A stretch of 64,000 nucleotides of DNA, taken from assembly GCA_944389175.1 (NCBI GenBank), contig CALXLK010000003.1, forward strand, positions 62,001 through 126,000, written 5' to 3'. Made by a program: the position numbers and the translations under genes. The notes beneath the pieces were generated by a model, which saw only the letters and a list, made by a program, of their open reading frames with translations, did no database searches and was not told the DNA's origin. Source of the stretch: an uncultured Opitutales bacterium. Its GTDB lineage: Bacteria > Verrucomicrobiota > Verrucomicrobiia > Opitutales > Intestinicryptomonadaceae. Position 1 is the stretch's first letter. Each line of letters starts with the position of its first letter. Positions 46,740-57,739 of the stretch are shown in pieces.

Positions 46740-47984
46740 CTACGAAAGCTTCTTTTCAACCATATTTTTTTGCAGGCGCACATAGGCGGGCAGGCCGTTT
46801 TCAAACGGAACTTTGACCTCGCCCTGCAAAAGGGGCAGAATGTATTTGTTAAACTGCTGGGAGATCGAAACTTTATCGTCGTTTATCCATTCGGCGGGGA
46901 AGTGTTTTACGCCGTTTGCAACGTCTTCGAGGTTTACCAGAGTAGTCTCGGCTTTATATTTGTCGGCATCGCCCCTGACGAGAGCCACCATAACGCCGCT
47001 TTCACCTGCCACTGCGGCCTTGACAGCTTCCTGGCCGCACCTGAAAGCCTCTTCGACATCGGTGGCCGAAGAGCAGTGCGAGGCGGCCCTCTGCGCGTGC
47101 CCGAGCTTGCAAGAGCGGGCCTTTACTCCCGCCAAGCGCGTGGCGACTAAGTTCTGAAGATATTCGCCTACGCCGCCAAGCTGCGAGTGCCCGAAAGAAT
47201 CTCTGGCGCTTGCAGCCGCTACGTAGTTGCCGTTTTCATCCGCCAAACCCTCGCTTGCGACAACCAGGCAGAATTTGTTATTCTTTAGGCACTCTTCGAC
47301 CTGCGCTATAAAGTAGTCTGCATTGAAGGCAACCTCCGGCAGAAGAATTATATGCGGAGCGTCCCCGAAAGTGTTGCGGCGCTTTGCTATCGTGGTTCCC
47401 GCGGCTATCCAGCCGGCGTTTCTGCCCATGACCTCAACTATCGACACCAAGTCGTGGTTGCCCATTGACTCGTGGTCGAGGGCCAGTTCGCGGATTGTCG
47501 TTGCCAGGTACTTTACTACGCTTCCGTAGCCGGGGCAATGGTCGGTCAAGACAAGGTCGTTGTCTATTGTCTTGGGTATTCCTACCACCCTCATTTCCCA
47601 ATCGTTATTTTCGGCAAAGCGGGCTATTTTATTTGCAGTGTCTTGCGAGTCGTTGCCGCCTATGTAGAAAAAATACCTAATGTTGTGGGCCTTGCAAACG
47701 TCGATGAATCTGGCGTAGTCGGCGTCGCTTTTTATCTTGTAGCGGCACGTCCCTAGCGCCGAGGCGGGCGTGTAGCAAAGCCCCCTGACGGTCTGTTGCG
47801 ATTCCGCGGCCAAATCGATGAGGTTTTCGTTGAGTATTCCCTCGATGCCGTTGAGCCCCCCGTAAATTTCCTCGATGCACTCGTGGTTTAGAGCTTCGTT
47901 GATTACGCCGGCGAGGCTGGCGTTTATTACCGTTGTGGGGCCGCCCGACTGCGCCACCAAAATGTTTCCTGTTAATTCTTGCAT
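46740..47984 (-). CDS. pfp: Pyrophosphate-type 6-phosphofructokinase
   Basis: 414 residues from ATG 47984. It phosphorylates fructose-6-phosphate in glycolysis. The active-site loops are YIGGNDSQDTANK and GIPKTIDNDLVLTDH. Asn-Asp in the first and Lys in PKTIDND are the marks of enzymes using pyrophosphate instead of ATP (family knowledge), giving a reversible, ATP-saving step. The rest (VEVMGRNAGWIAAGT, CKLGHAQRAASHCSS) is canonical. The last 29 codons are duplicated at 34.5 kb. Tandem terminator repeats follow the stop. Confidence 0.93.
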   Translation of the reverse strand: MQELTGNILVAQSGGPTTVINASLAGVINEALNHECIEEIYGGLNGIEGILNENLIDLAAESQQTVRGLCYTPASALGTCRYKIKSDADYARFIDVCKAHNIRYFFYIGGNDSQDTANKIARFAENNDWEMRVVGIPKTIDNDLVLTDHCPGYGSVVKYLATTIRELALDHESMGNHDLVSIVEVMGRNAGWIAAGTTIAKRRNTFGDAPHIILLPEVAFNADYFIAQVEECLKNNKFCLVVASEGLADENGNYVAAASARDSFGHSQLGGVGEYLQNLVATRLAGVKARSCKLGHAQRAASHCSSATDVEEAFRCGQEAVKAAVAGESGVMVALVRGDADKYKAETTLVNLEDVANGVKHFPAEWINDDKVSISQQFNKYILPLLQGEVKVPFENGLPAYVRLQKNMVEKKLS

Positions 47985-48133
47985 AGTTTTCGTCTTATAT
48001 ATTGTTTCGATACTTTCATATTTTGCCCAAATTATCAATCTTTTATTTTTCGGGTGCCGCCATTTTATATTCAGAGTTTTTCAAAAAAAGATTGAAAAAT
48101 TTTATCGTTTTAGGAAAATGGTCGTTTGATATT

Positions 48134-48955
48134 ATGTCTGAAAAATTCAAGTGCATATTTCCCCGCCGAATAAACCCTTTATTTGTGGAACCGTTGCCGA
48201 TTGTTAAATGCTGCCAGCAAATTATGTTGGTGCAGTCGGATAAAGATCTCGACGATGCGCTTGCAGAAATTTCCGCGGAGGATGTTTTGGGCTTCGACAC
48301 TGAGACACGTCCGAGTTTTTCGCGCCAAAGCCACCACAAAGTGGCCATATTGCAGCTTGCAGGCCAAAACAAGGCTTGGGTCATAAGGCTTTCACCGCTG
48401 GCGCAAAGATTGCCCGACATTTACAAGGTGCTGGAAAATCCAGACATAATCAAGGCGGGGCTCGCCGTCCAGGGCGATATTCGCGCTCTTTCAGCAAGGG
48501 CGCCGCTCAAGGCCGCCGGGTTTGTAGATGTCTCCTCGTTTACCACCAAGATGGGAATTATAAATACCGGCATGAAAAATTTGGCCTCGGTATTCTTTGG
48601 CGAGCGCGTCTCGAAAACATCGCAGATGTCCAATTGGGACGCCGAAGAGCTAACACAGAAACAGATCGACTACGCCGCTACCGATGCTTGGATGTCGCGG
48701 CGCCTCTATTTTGAAATTAAAAAGGTTTTCGATTCCGGTGATTATATTTTAGAGCCCGAGCCAAAGCCTCTTCCCGAACCCTTCGATTTTAAAAAATTCA
48801 GCAAAAAGCTCTACAATTCCATCAAGAAGCTTCTTAACGATTCCCGCCGAGCCGTGAAAAAAGCGCTTCTGCCCAAACCTCCCAAACGCAAGCGCCGCAG
48901 GCGCGGCGGAAGGCGCAGGCAATACGCCGAAACCCAACAAAAGCAGGGGCGCTGA
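48134..48955 (+). CDS. RNase D-like 3'-5' exonuclease with basic C-terminal tail
   Basis: 273 residues from ATG 48134. The DEDDy exonuclease motifs are visible: VLGFDTETRPSFS (Exo I, D and E), a helix with KAGLAVQGDIRAL (Exo II) and DYAATDAWMSRRLYFEI (Exo III). No HRDC domain follows. Instead there is a proline-rich stretch and a tail of lysine and arginine (PPKRKRRRRGGRRRQ), likely for nucleic acid binding. Divergent from pfp. Confidence 0.88.
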   Translation: MSEKFKCIFPRRINPLFVEPLPIVKCCQQIMLVQSDKDLDDALAEISAEDVLGFDTETRPSFSRQSHHKVAILQLAGQNKAWVIRLSPLAQRLPDIYKVLENPDIIKAGLAVQGDIRALSARAPLKAAGFVDVSSFTTKMGIINTGMKNLASVFFGERVSKTSQMSNWDAEELTQKQIDYAATDAWMSRRLYFEIKKVFDSGDYILEPEPKPLPEPFDFKKFSKKLYNSIKKLLNDSRRAVKKALLPKPPKRKRRRRGGRRRQYAETQQKQGR

Positions 48956-49451
48956 TTCCTCTCGTCGCCATTCTTTTGCTTTTAAGATTTGAGATTATGC
49001 GCGCTTAAACCGCGCGCCTTTCTGGCGGTATTTTCGTCTCGCCGATGTTTGTTTCTTCCCGCTTTTGCGGGCGTGTGCGCAAAAGCCCGGTCAATCCCGC
49101 CGCGCTTAATTGTCATACGACTAAAAGATTATTTTTTGCGATTGGCAAGTCCGCATTTACATCTACTTGCCAATTGCAATTTTACATGTCGCTGCTATAC
49201 GCAAGCCCCTTCGGCAGAAGTGCTATTTTTTTGAAACAAATATAATGCCCGCAACAGCTCTCTCGCGCAAGGAGAAGTTGCGCAAGATTGTAAGGCCATA
49301 TCGAGCAAAAGCTCCCCAATCGCCATTTGTGTTTCCTTTGCCCTCTTTTTTACGGGTGGTTGGGCAGTCTTTGCTTAGGCACAAAAAAACGCGCCATATG
49401 TGGCGCGCAATGTGTAGAACCCCCATTCATTAGAACGGGAGCTGGAATGCT
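48956..49451. other. Intergenic region between convergent genes
   Basis: About 500 bases. No supportable gene; the open frames are short and without ribosome sites. The tpiA terminator is at its right end. Confidence 0.5.
49383..49408 (-). terminator. Terminator of the pgk-tpiA transcript
   Basis: On the minus strand GCGCGCCACATATGGCGCG folds into a stem, followed by seven T. Confidence 0.78.
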
Positions 49452-50216
49452 TTAAGCATTTTGTGCGATTTCAACCAGAGCCACAAAGCTGTCGGCCTTG
49501 AGCGCCGCGCCGCCTATGAGGCCGCCGTCGATGTCTTTCTGGGCGAGCAAGTCTTTTGCGTTTTCGGGCTTCATTGAACCACCGTAGAGAATCTGCATGT
49601 CTTCGGCCGTTTCAGCGCCGAAAAGCTCGGCGAGATTCTTGCGGATTTGCGCGTGCACTTCCTGAGCCATCTCGGGGGTTGCAGTCTTGCCGGTTCCGAT
49701 TGCCCATACGGGCTCGTAGGCCACCACGACATTCTTTGCGTCGTCCTTGGATACGCCTTCCAGACCCTTGAGAACCTGCTGCGAGACGACATCGATTGTC
49801 TTGCCCGCTTCGCGTTCCTCGAGCTTTTCGCCTACGCAGAGAATGGGCTTCATTCCGTTGGCCAGCACAACCTTTACCTTTTCATTTACAAAGCAGTTGC
49901 ACTCCTTGAAGTATTCGCGGCGTTCGCTGTGCCCCAAGATGACGTATTCGCAGCAGAATTCCTTGAGCATGTCGGCGGAGATTTCACCCGTGTAAGCGCC
50001 GCTGGGCTTTACATAGACGTTCTGCGCGCCGAGTTTAATTGTCGAGCCTTTAAGCGCCTTGCTCGCCGCATCGAGTGCCGTAAAAGTCGGGCATACCGCC
50101 ACATCGACTTTGGTCTGAGTGCCGATTTTTGCCTTTATAGCGTCTATAAGGGCGGTCGCCTCGGCTGCCGTCTTGTTCATTTTCCAGTTGCCAGCAATAA
50201 AATATTTGCGTGCCAT
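49452..50216 (-). CDS. tpiA: Triosephosphate isomerase
   Basis: 254 residues from ATG 50216 (GAAAGGAAA upstream). The family start FIAGNWKMNKT, catalytic histidine in YVILGHSERREYF, the glutamate in VVAYEPVWAIGTGKTATPE and the phosphate loop LYGGSMKPENAKDL, IDGGLIGGAAL are all present. It interconverts dihydroxyacetone phosphate and glyceraldehyde-3-phosphate, and so could take up the BMC aldolase product. A longer in-frame start inside the intergenic region is rejected. Confidence 0.97.
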   Translation of the reverse strand: MARKYFIAGNWKMNKTAAEATALIDAIKAKIGTQTKVDVAVCPTFTALDAASKALKGSTIKLGAQNVYVKPSGAYTGEISADMLKEFCCEYVILGHSERREYFKECNCFVNEKVKVVLANGMKPILCVGEKLEEREAGKTIDVVSQQVLKGLEGVSKDDAKNVVVAYEPVWAIGTGKTATPEMAQEVHAQIRKNLAELFGAETAEDMQILYGGSMKPENAKDLLAQKDIDGGLIGGAALKADSFVALVEIAQNA

Positions 50217-50285
50217 ATTTTTCCTTTCGTTAAAGTTTAAAATTATTTTTTTTGCGCGCGCCGCCCGGACGCGCGCATTTGCCAA

Positions 50286-51539
50286 TTACTTAGACTGAAG
50301 CGAAACCACACCGGGAAGTTCCTTGCCTTCGAGGAACTCAAGCGACGCGCCGCCGCCCGTGGAGACGTGCGACATTTTCGAGGCAAGGCCGCTCTTGTTT
50401 ACAGCCGCAACCGAATCGCCGCCGCCGATAATCGAAATGCCGCCGTTTGCCTTTACCTGCGCGACAGCCTCGCAAATGCCGAACGTGCCCTTGCTGAACT
50501 TTTCCATTTCAAAGCAGCCCATGGGGCCGTTCCAGACAACCGTCTTTGCATTTTTGATGGCGTCGGAGAAAAGCGCGACTGATTTCGGCCCGATGTCAAG
50601 ACCCATCCAACCGTCGGGAATGTTACCTTCGACAATCTGCGTGTTTGCATTGGGATCAAATTTGTCGGCTGCAACGTTGTCGATAGGCAACAGGAATTTG
50701 ACTCCGCGCTTCTTTGCCAAGTCCATCATTTCTTTTGCGTATTCGATCTGGTCGTTCTCGCAGAGCGAGGTGCCTATCTTACAGCCGAGGGCTTTCAGGA
50801 ACGTGTAAGCCATGCCGCCGCCTATTATAAGCGTGTCGACTTTCGTCAAGAGGTTCTTTACAACCGCGAGCTTGTCGGAAACCTTTGCGCCTCCGAGAAT
50901 GGCCACGAACGGGCGGACCGGATTTTCAACCGCGGAACCCAAGTATTCGATTTCCTTTTCCATAAGGAATCCGGCAACCGAGGTGCCAATGTACTTTGTG
51001 ATTACGGCGGTTGAGGCGTGCGCGCGGTGCGCGGTGCCGAATGCGTCGTTGCAGAATATGTCGCCGTAGGAGGCGAGCTTTTTGGCTAGCTCTTTTTGCT
51101 TTTCCTTCAGGGCGGCTTTGCGAGCCTTGAAATCTTCGTCGCTTTCGCCGTCCTTCTGCTTGCACTTTGCCTGTTCCTCAACGTGGTAGCGCGTGTTTTC
51201 AAGCATTACGATGTCGCCGGGCTTCATAGCTGCCACTTGGGCGTCGGCCTGGGCGCAGTCGGGCACGAATGTAATCGGCTTGTCGAGCTGCTTCGAGAGG
51301 TAGTCGGCAACGATCTTCAATGAAGTGTCGGGCGTGATTCCCTTTTCGTCGGGACGACCCATATGCGACATGAGTATCAGGCTGCCGCCTTGCTCCAGCA
51401 CATATTTTATCGAGGGCAGGGCACCCTTGATTCGAGTGTCGTCTTTTATGACGCCGTCTTTTACCGGAACGTTAAAGTCGACTCTCATGATGACTTTCTT
51501 GCCTTTGAGATCTACATCGCGAAGCGTTTTCTTGTTCAT
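50286..51539 (-). CDS. pgk: Phosphoglycerate kinase
   Basis: 417 residues. [76 protein letters not shown] and [12 protein letters not shown], then [19 protein letters not shown], cover both domains. It makes ATP from 1,3-bisphosphoglycerate. A 40-residue lysine/glutamate-rich stretch (about 125-160) is an insertion seen in some bacterial enzymes. It is directly upstream of tpiA (69-base gap) in one transcript. Confidence 0.97.
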   Translation of the reverse strand: MNKKTLRDVDLKGKKVIMRVDFNVPVKDGVIKDDTRIKGALPSIKYVLEQGGSLILMSHMGRPDEKGITPDTSLKIVADYLSKQLDKPITFVPDCAQADAQVAAMKPGDIVMLENTRYHVEEQAKCKQKDGESDEDFKARKAALKEKQKELAKKLASYGDIFCNDAFGTAHRAHASTAVITKYIGTSVAGFLMEKEIEYLGSAVENPVRPFVAILGGAKVSDKLAVVKNLLTKVDTLIIGGGMAYTFLKALGCKIGTSLCENDQIEYAKEMMDLAKKRGVKFLLPIDNVAADKFDPNANTQIVEGNIPDGWMGLDIGPKSVALFSDAIKNAKTVVWNGPMGCFEMEKFSKGTFGICEAVAQVKANGGISIIGGGDSVAAVNKSGLASKMSHVSTGGGASLEFLEGKELPGVVSLQSK

Positions 51540-52370
51540 CGAATTTCCTTTCGTTTTTTTCTAATAAAATATGTCCTCTCATGGTGCCTACTTTTTTCTT
51601 TTTTTCAACATCTTTCTCAAAGTTTTTGCCCGCATATTTTCGCCATGAATGCAGTTTCAATCCGTAAAAACAGGCGGTAATGCGCCTGTGGGATTTTTTG
51701 GGGGGAATGAGGGGGATATGCAAAGAAATTTACACATGTGAGCGGGGTAAATTGCATGACTATAAAAAAACGAGCGCGTTTTAGGCGCGTGTGAATTTTT
51801 GCCGCCAACAGTTTGCCCTCCGACGGCGTATTCTGCAAACTTTTAAACGTACACATTGCCTGTTCGGGGAGGTGAAAAAGGGCGGGGTGCGCTTGGGGCA
51901 TGGCCGTATTTTTAAACTCATCTTCACCCTAACGCAAAGCCCATGCGATTCAATTTGCAGCTTGCCAGAGACACCTTTGGGATTTCCAACGCGGCCGACG
52001 AGACTCGAATATACTGGAATTTCGCGCGCGAGCGTTTTTTTATTAAAAATGCCAAGTGATCGCCTTTTGAGATAACTTGCGCTTTGTGCGGTTGAGACTG
52101 TTTTGTATTATTGTGGTCTTTTTTTTTTGGGGGGGAAAGATATTTCTTGGCTAGAGTATCCTAAAATTTTTCCCTCAAATGAGAAAAATCTGCAATGCTC
52201 GCGCCGTTGCGGCAGTCTTTATAATGTTTAGTCGCTCTGCCTTTTGAGTATAAAGAAGCGCATATGTTGTGGCATTCATTGCAACTCTTCGGTGTTTATG
52301 CGCTTAACAGGGCACGGCACAAAAAGACAGAAAAAACGGCGCGAAAAATTCGGTTCGTGCCGTTTTTATA
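51540..52370. other. Long intergenic region between pgk and gap
   Basis: About 830 bases. A hairpin with arms ACGGCgCGAA and its partner TTCGTGCCGT lies at 52335-52365, ahead of the gap terminator. The open frames at 51472-51901 look non-coding. The region should contain the pgk promoter on the minus strand; no RNA family was recognised. Confidence 0.45.
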
Positions 52371-52402
52371 AAAAAGCAAAGGACAACCCCGAAGGGCTGT
52401 CC
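52371..52402 (-). terminator. Terminator of gap
   Basis: GGACAACCC and GGGCTGTCC pair around CGAA, with a T-rich run on the minus-strand side. About 30 bases past the gap stop. Confidence 0.75.
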
Positions 52403-52431
52403 TCTTTTTAAATTCCTTAGTGGAAATTACA

Positions 52432-54317
<1,886 letters not shown>

Positions 54318-54440
54318 ATGGAAAATAAAAATAAGCGTATTCCATTTAAGGTCGATAAGTTTTTCGTATTTGTATACGTGCTTGTTGCATTGTTTTTTGC
54401 GCTTCAGTTTGCCGTCATGATCTGGGGGGCCTCGCTATAG
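54318..54440 (+). CDS. Small single-pass membrane protein
   Basis: 40 residues: a basic N-terminus MENKNKRIPFKVDKFF followed by one hydrophobic helix (FVYVLVALFFALQFAVMIWG). The ATG has AGAGGG about 14 bases upstream, and the stop lies 10 bases before the CPBP protease start, so the two look like one unit. No homology recognised. Positive residues at the N-terminus predict N-in topology. Confidence 0.6.
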   Translation: MENKNKRIPFKVDKFFVFVYVLVALFFALQFAVMIWGASL

Positions 54441-54450
54441 GTTTTATGCA

Positions 54451-55086
54451 ATGTTTCAAGATAATCCGACTTTCTCAGTAGTTAATTTTGCAATCGCGGC
54501 ATACCTTTTTTACATATGGTACAGCGACTATAGGGCAAATTGCCGCGCGGGCGGAAAAATAAGGGCAAAATCCCTATCGGGCGCCACCCCGGTGGGCGTC
54601 GTTTATGTTATTTTTGGCGCCCTGGCATCGCTTGCCTTGCTTGCGGTGCACACAATAAGCGAATATAGCGCAGGGCTTGCGGCAGAACAGACAAAGGTTT
54701 CGGCGTGGGCGTTTTTATCATGGACGGCGGCTGCGTTTTTGGAGGAATTGATCTTTAGGGGGTATCTCGTGATAGAGGGCAGGGGAAAGCTTCTGCTGGT
54801 AGCCTCTATAATTTTCTTCTCGCTTGTCTTTGCGCTGTGCCACCCGTTCATGTGGGATTACACCGTCTCCTCTGATTCGGGCATTTTCGGAGGCACCTGG
54901 ACTTTCGATTTTTCCGCGCAGCCTATGCTTTCCACCCTGGCGATATTCGAATGCTCGATCCTCTTTTACGCGTTGCGCTTCCTTCCGGCCAATAGAAACA
55001 GCTCTCTCATACCTTGCATAGCCGCCCACTTGGCTTACAACTGGGGTGTATTCGCGGTAAAGGCCGCCCAAGGGTTTATCGTCTGA
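54451..55086 (+). CDS. CPBP family intramembrane metalloprotease
   Basis: 211 residues with several membrane segments. The motifs are AAAFLEELIFRGYLVIEG (EExxxR), FALCHPFMWDY (histidine) and IPCIAAHLAYNWGVFAVKA (histidine plus asparagine), the CAAX-protease/bacteriocin-processing pattern. The substrate is unknown; such proteins often process peptides or give immunity. Its stop overlaps the dihydrouridine synthase start by one base (TGATG). Confidence 0.88.
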   Translation: MFQDNPTFSVVNFAIAAYLFYIWYSDYRANCRAGGKIRAKSLSGATPVGVVYVIFGALASLALLAVHTISEYSAGLAAEQTKVSAWAFLSWTAAAFLEELIFRGYLVIEGRGKLLLVASIIFFSLVFALCHPFMWDYTVSSDSGIFGGTWTFDFSAQPMLSTLAIFECSILFYALRFLPANRNSSLIPCIAAHLAYNWGVFAVKAAQGFIV

Positions 55087-56039
55087 TGCTAGATTTTAGC
55101 AAAAAAAGGTTTTTTCTGGCCCCGATGGCAAATTTTACCAACGCGGCTTGCAGGGCCATATTTTTGGAATACGGCGCAGATGCGGTCGTAAGCGAATTTG
55201 TCTATAGCAGGGCGGTTCTTTCAAAGGCGGAGCGTGTCCTGGAAAAACTTAGGATACCCGAAAACTGCAGGCCTGCGGGCATTCAGATATTCGGTTCTGA
55301 TCCGTCTGAAATGGCCGAGGCGGCCCAGTTCATAGAAGAGGTATTTTCCCCGGATTTTGTAGATATAAATTTTGGATGTCCGGCTCCGAACGCCGTATGC
55401 GCCGGGGCGGGGGCACTTTTGCTTAAAGACGTAAAAAGAATGTGCCAGATCGTAAAAAAAGTCTCCGAGAGCCTGAAAACGCCCGTTAGCGCAAAAATGC
55501 GCACGGGGTGGGACAAATCGTCGATAATAGTCCCCGACGCTGCGGTTGCGCTGGAGCAGTCGGGGGCGCGGATGATTGCCCTGCACGGCAGGACAAAGGT
55601 TCAGGGCTATGAGGGGGAGGCCGATTGGAATTTAATAGAAAAAACTGCGCTGGCTCTTTCAATTCCGCTGGTGGGCAACGGTTCGGCCGAACGCCTCGGG
55701 GCCGATTATATGCACAAGAGCGCATGTTCTGCCTTCATGGTCGGCAGGGCGGCACTTGGAAATCCGTGGATATTCCGGCAATTAAAAGCGCGCCTTGAAA
55801 ACGGCGCCGAGCGCTGCTTTGAGCCGTCCGCGCGCGACAGGGCAGCCATGGCTCTGCGCTATGCAAAGGCCATGGCGGGAGGCGGATATCAGAATATATC
55901 CCCGCAAAACATTAAATTTATCCAAACGCAAGTCATGCGCTTCTTAAAAAATGCTAGCGGCTTTAAAAAATTGAGGACAAACCTAAAGAATGTAAAAAGT
56001 TTGTCCGACTTGGAGGGACTCTTATGCGAATATTTGTAA
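55086..56039 (+). CDS. tRNA-dihydrouridine synthase
   Basis: 317 residues from ATG 55086. FFLAPMANFTNAACRAIFLE, VDINFGCPAPNAVCAGAGA (catalytic cysteine in CPAP-NAVC), VSAKMRTGWDKS, LHGRTKVQGYEGEADW and FMVGRAALGNPWIFRQL identify a Dus flavoenzyme that reduces uridines in the D loop. Which Dus subtype cannot be said. It overlaps the CPBP gene upstream and the TPR gene downstream, so the three are one operon. Confidence 0.94.
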   Translation: MLDFSKKRFFLAPMANFTNAACRAIFLEYGADAVVSEFVYSRAVLSKAERVLEKLRIPENCRPAGIQIFGSDPSEMAEAAQFIEEVFSPDFVDINFGCPAPNAVCAGAGALLLKDVKRMCQIVKKVSESLKTPVSAKMRTGWDKSSIIVPDAAVALEQSGARMIALHGRTKVQGYEGEADWNLIEKTALALSIPLVGNGSAERLGADYMHKSACSAFMVGRAALGNPWIFRQLKARLENGAERCFEPSARDRAAMALRYAKAMAGGGYQNISPQNIKFIQTQVMRFLKNASGFKKLRTNLKNVKSLSDLEGLLCEYL

Positions 56040-57250
56040 TTTTTTCAATTCTGCTTGCGGCGCTTTTGGCCCGAGCGGAAAGCCAGGCCCAGTACTTTGT
56101 AAAAGGCTTTGAGTTTTTTGTGCGCGGAGACTATCCGTCGGCGGCGGAAATGTTCCGACAGATAAAAAAGACCGACGCCGGCCTTTATCCGCAGGCGGCC
56201 TATTATCTGGGCTCAATCTACGCATACGAGGGAAACGACGCCGCATACGGCCTTCTTGAAGACTCGGCGAGGCTCTCAAAAGATCCCGCCGAGAGAGAAC
56301 GCGCGCTCATACGCTACGCGCGCTTTTGCATGGCAAACTCAAATTACAAGAAATTTTATGATTTTTTGTCAAAGTTTAACATAAAGGAAAATTCCGAGCT
56401 GGATTACTACCGTGCCTTGTCGCTGTGGTACACGGATCGGCGCGACGAGGCGCGCGCGGCATTCAGGGATATTTTAAAGCGCTACATTGAAGATAAGAAC
56501 GCCCAGGGCCCCGACATGATAGTGCAGGCCGTGCTTGAAAACAGGCCTTATGCAAACGCCTCTTATTTTTCCGGGATCGACGCAAAAGGATCCGCCGCCA
56601 AAGCGCGAATTGACGCCTTGGCGGGGAAGAAAATAAACTACGGCCAAAATGACATAAGCCTGTACGCGCAGGCGCTAATGACCGGCGATTTTCCCGAAAA
56701 GATAGACGCCGACGCTCTCGAGCAGACCGCGTACAAATTTCGCGATTCTCCGTTTGCCTATGCCGCGCAATTGGCTCTGGGGGGGATAATGCTTGAAAAA
56801 AAAGACTACAAAAAAGCCGGGATATACGCGCGCGATGCAATAAAGCTGGCCGGGCCCGACAGTCTCGGAGCGTTTGAGGCGACGGTGCTTTTAGGCGATA
56901 TAGCGCGCCTTCAGAAAGAATACGACCAAGCCCGCAAATATTACCAGAGCGTCTTTATGAATAGGCGCGCGCGCGGCGAAGTGCTTGCGGAATCCCTTTA
57001 CAAATGCGGGTTAAGTTGGTTTGAACAGGGGCAGTGGGCCGAAGCCCACGCATATTTTCAGCGGGTTTTCGTGGCGTTTTTCAGGTACGAATACTGGGGG
57101 AGCCGCGCGTATTATTACGATGCGCAGGCTCTGTATTCGCTCAAACAGCGACGCGATGCCAACGCCACTCTCCTTGAATATTTTAGGCGTGCCAAAGACA
57201 AAAATAGCCCGATATACAAGGCGGCGAAAAAATACTACGACCAAATATAG
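56024..57250 (+). CDS. Secreted tetratricopeptide-repeat protein
   Basis: 408 residues with a signal peptide (MRIFVIFSILLAALLARAES). Successive TPR-like helical pairs include YFVKGFEFFVRGDYPSAAEM, YPQAAYYLGSIYAYEGNDAA, KARKYYQSVF-like ARKYYQSVFMNRRARGEVLA and YKCGLSWFEQGQWAEAHAYF, DAQALYSLKQRRDANATLL. Resembles YbgF/BamD-type periplasmic scaffolds. It begins 16 bases before the Dus stop. Confidence 0.85.
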   Translation: MRIFVIFSILLAALLARAESQAQYFVKGFEFFVRGDYPSAAEMFRQIKKTDAGLYPQAAYYLGSIYAYEGNDAAYGLLEDSARLSKDPAERERALIRYARFCMANSNYKKFYDFLSKFNIKENSELDYYRALSLWYTDRRDEARAAFRDILKRYIEDKNAQGPDMIVQAVLENRPYANASYFSGIDAKGSAAKARIDALAGKKINYGQNDISLYAQALMTGDFPEKIDADALEQTAYKFRDSPFAYAAQLALGGIMLEKKDYKKAGIYARDAIKLAGPDSLGAFEATVLLGDIARLQKEYDQARKYYQSVFMNRRARGEVLAESLYKCGLSWFEQGQWAEAHAYFQRVFVAFFRYEYWGSRAYYYDAQALYSLKQRRDANATLLEYFRRAKDKNSPIYKAAKKYYDQI

Positions 57251-57739
57251 CGCCATTTTTTAATACTGCCGAACGCGGCGACTTTCGTTTTTTTTATTTT
57301 TTAGACGGCTTGCGTTAAAAGCATTCAAGAATTTTGAACTTTAGGTTTTAAAAACTCGGCAAGTCTTCTTGTTCTAGCGGTGCGTATCTAAAACGAACGT
57401 AATGTTTGTTGCGTTGATGAAAATCGCCGTTTTTTGCGCCTCCTAATTTTTCTGAAAAAGTTGGTAATATAGTAGTTGCGTTTGCATATGGGCTTTGTAT
57501 TATACGCCTGGATATGTTGATGCGCTTGTAGCTTACGATAAGTAAAAGAAATATTTGTAAAAGAAATATTATTTTGTTTTCCATTTACGTAGAGCACAAT
57601 ATGTTACCTTAGATACAATGCGATGTTTTGCAAAACTGAAAGCGTGCGTAATATGTTGCGGCGTGTATTCTTTGCCAGAGAAACACTGAGATACACTCAT
57701 CGTGTCTCTTATGGGAAAACACGAAATAAATGGCTGCAA
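57251..57739 (-). other. Gap with a possible small secreted protein on the minus strand
   Basis: About 490 bases of AT-rich DNA where gene style changes from core to accessory. The minus frame 57348-57584 (78 residues, MENKIIFLLQIFLLLIVSYK with one hydrophobic segment) could be a small exported protein, but no ribosome site is clear. Otherwise nothing seen. Confidence 0.35.

Noticed and set aside
50217..50285. Extended N-terminus of triosephosphate isomerase
   Set aside because: The extra 23 residues are basic and unlike the family, and the ATG at 50216 has a good ribosome site.
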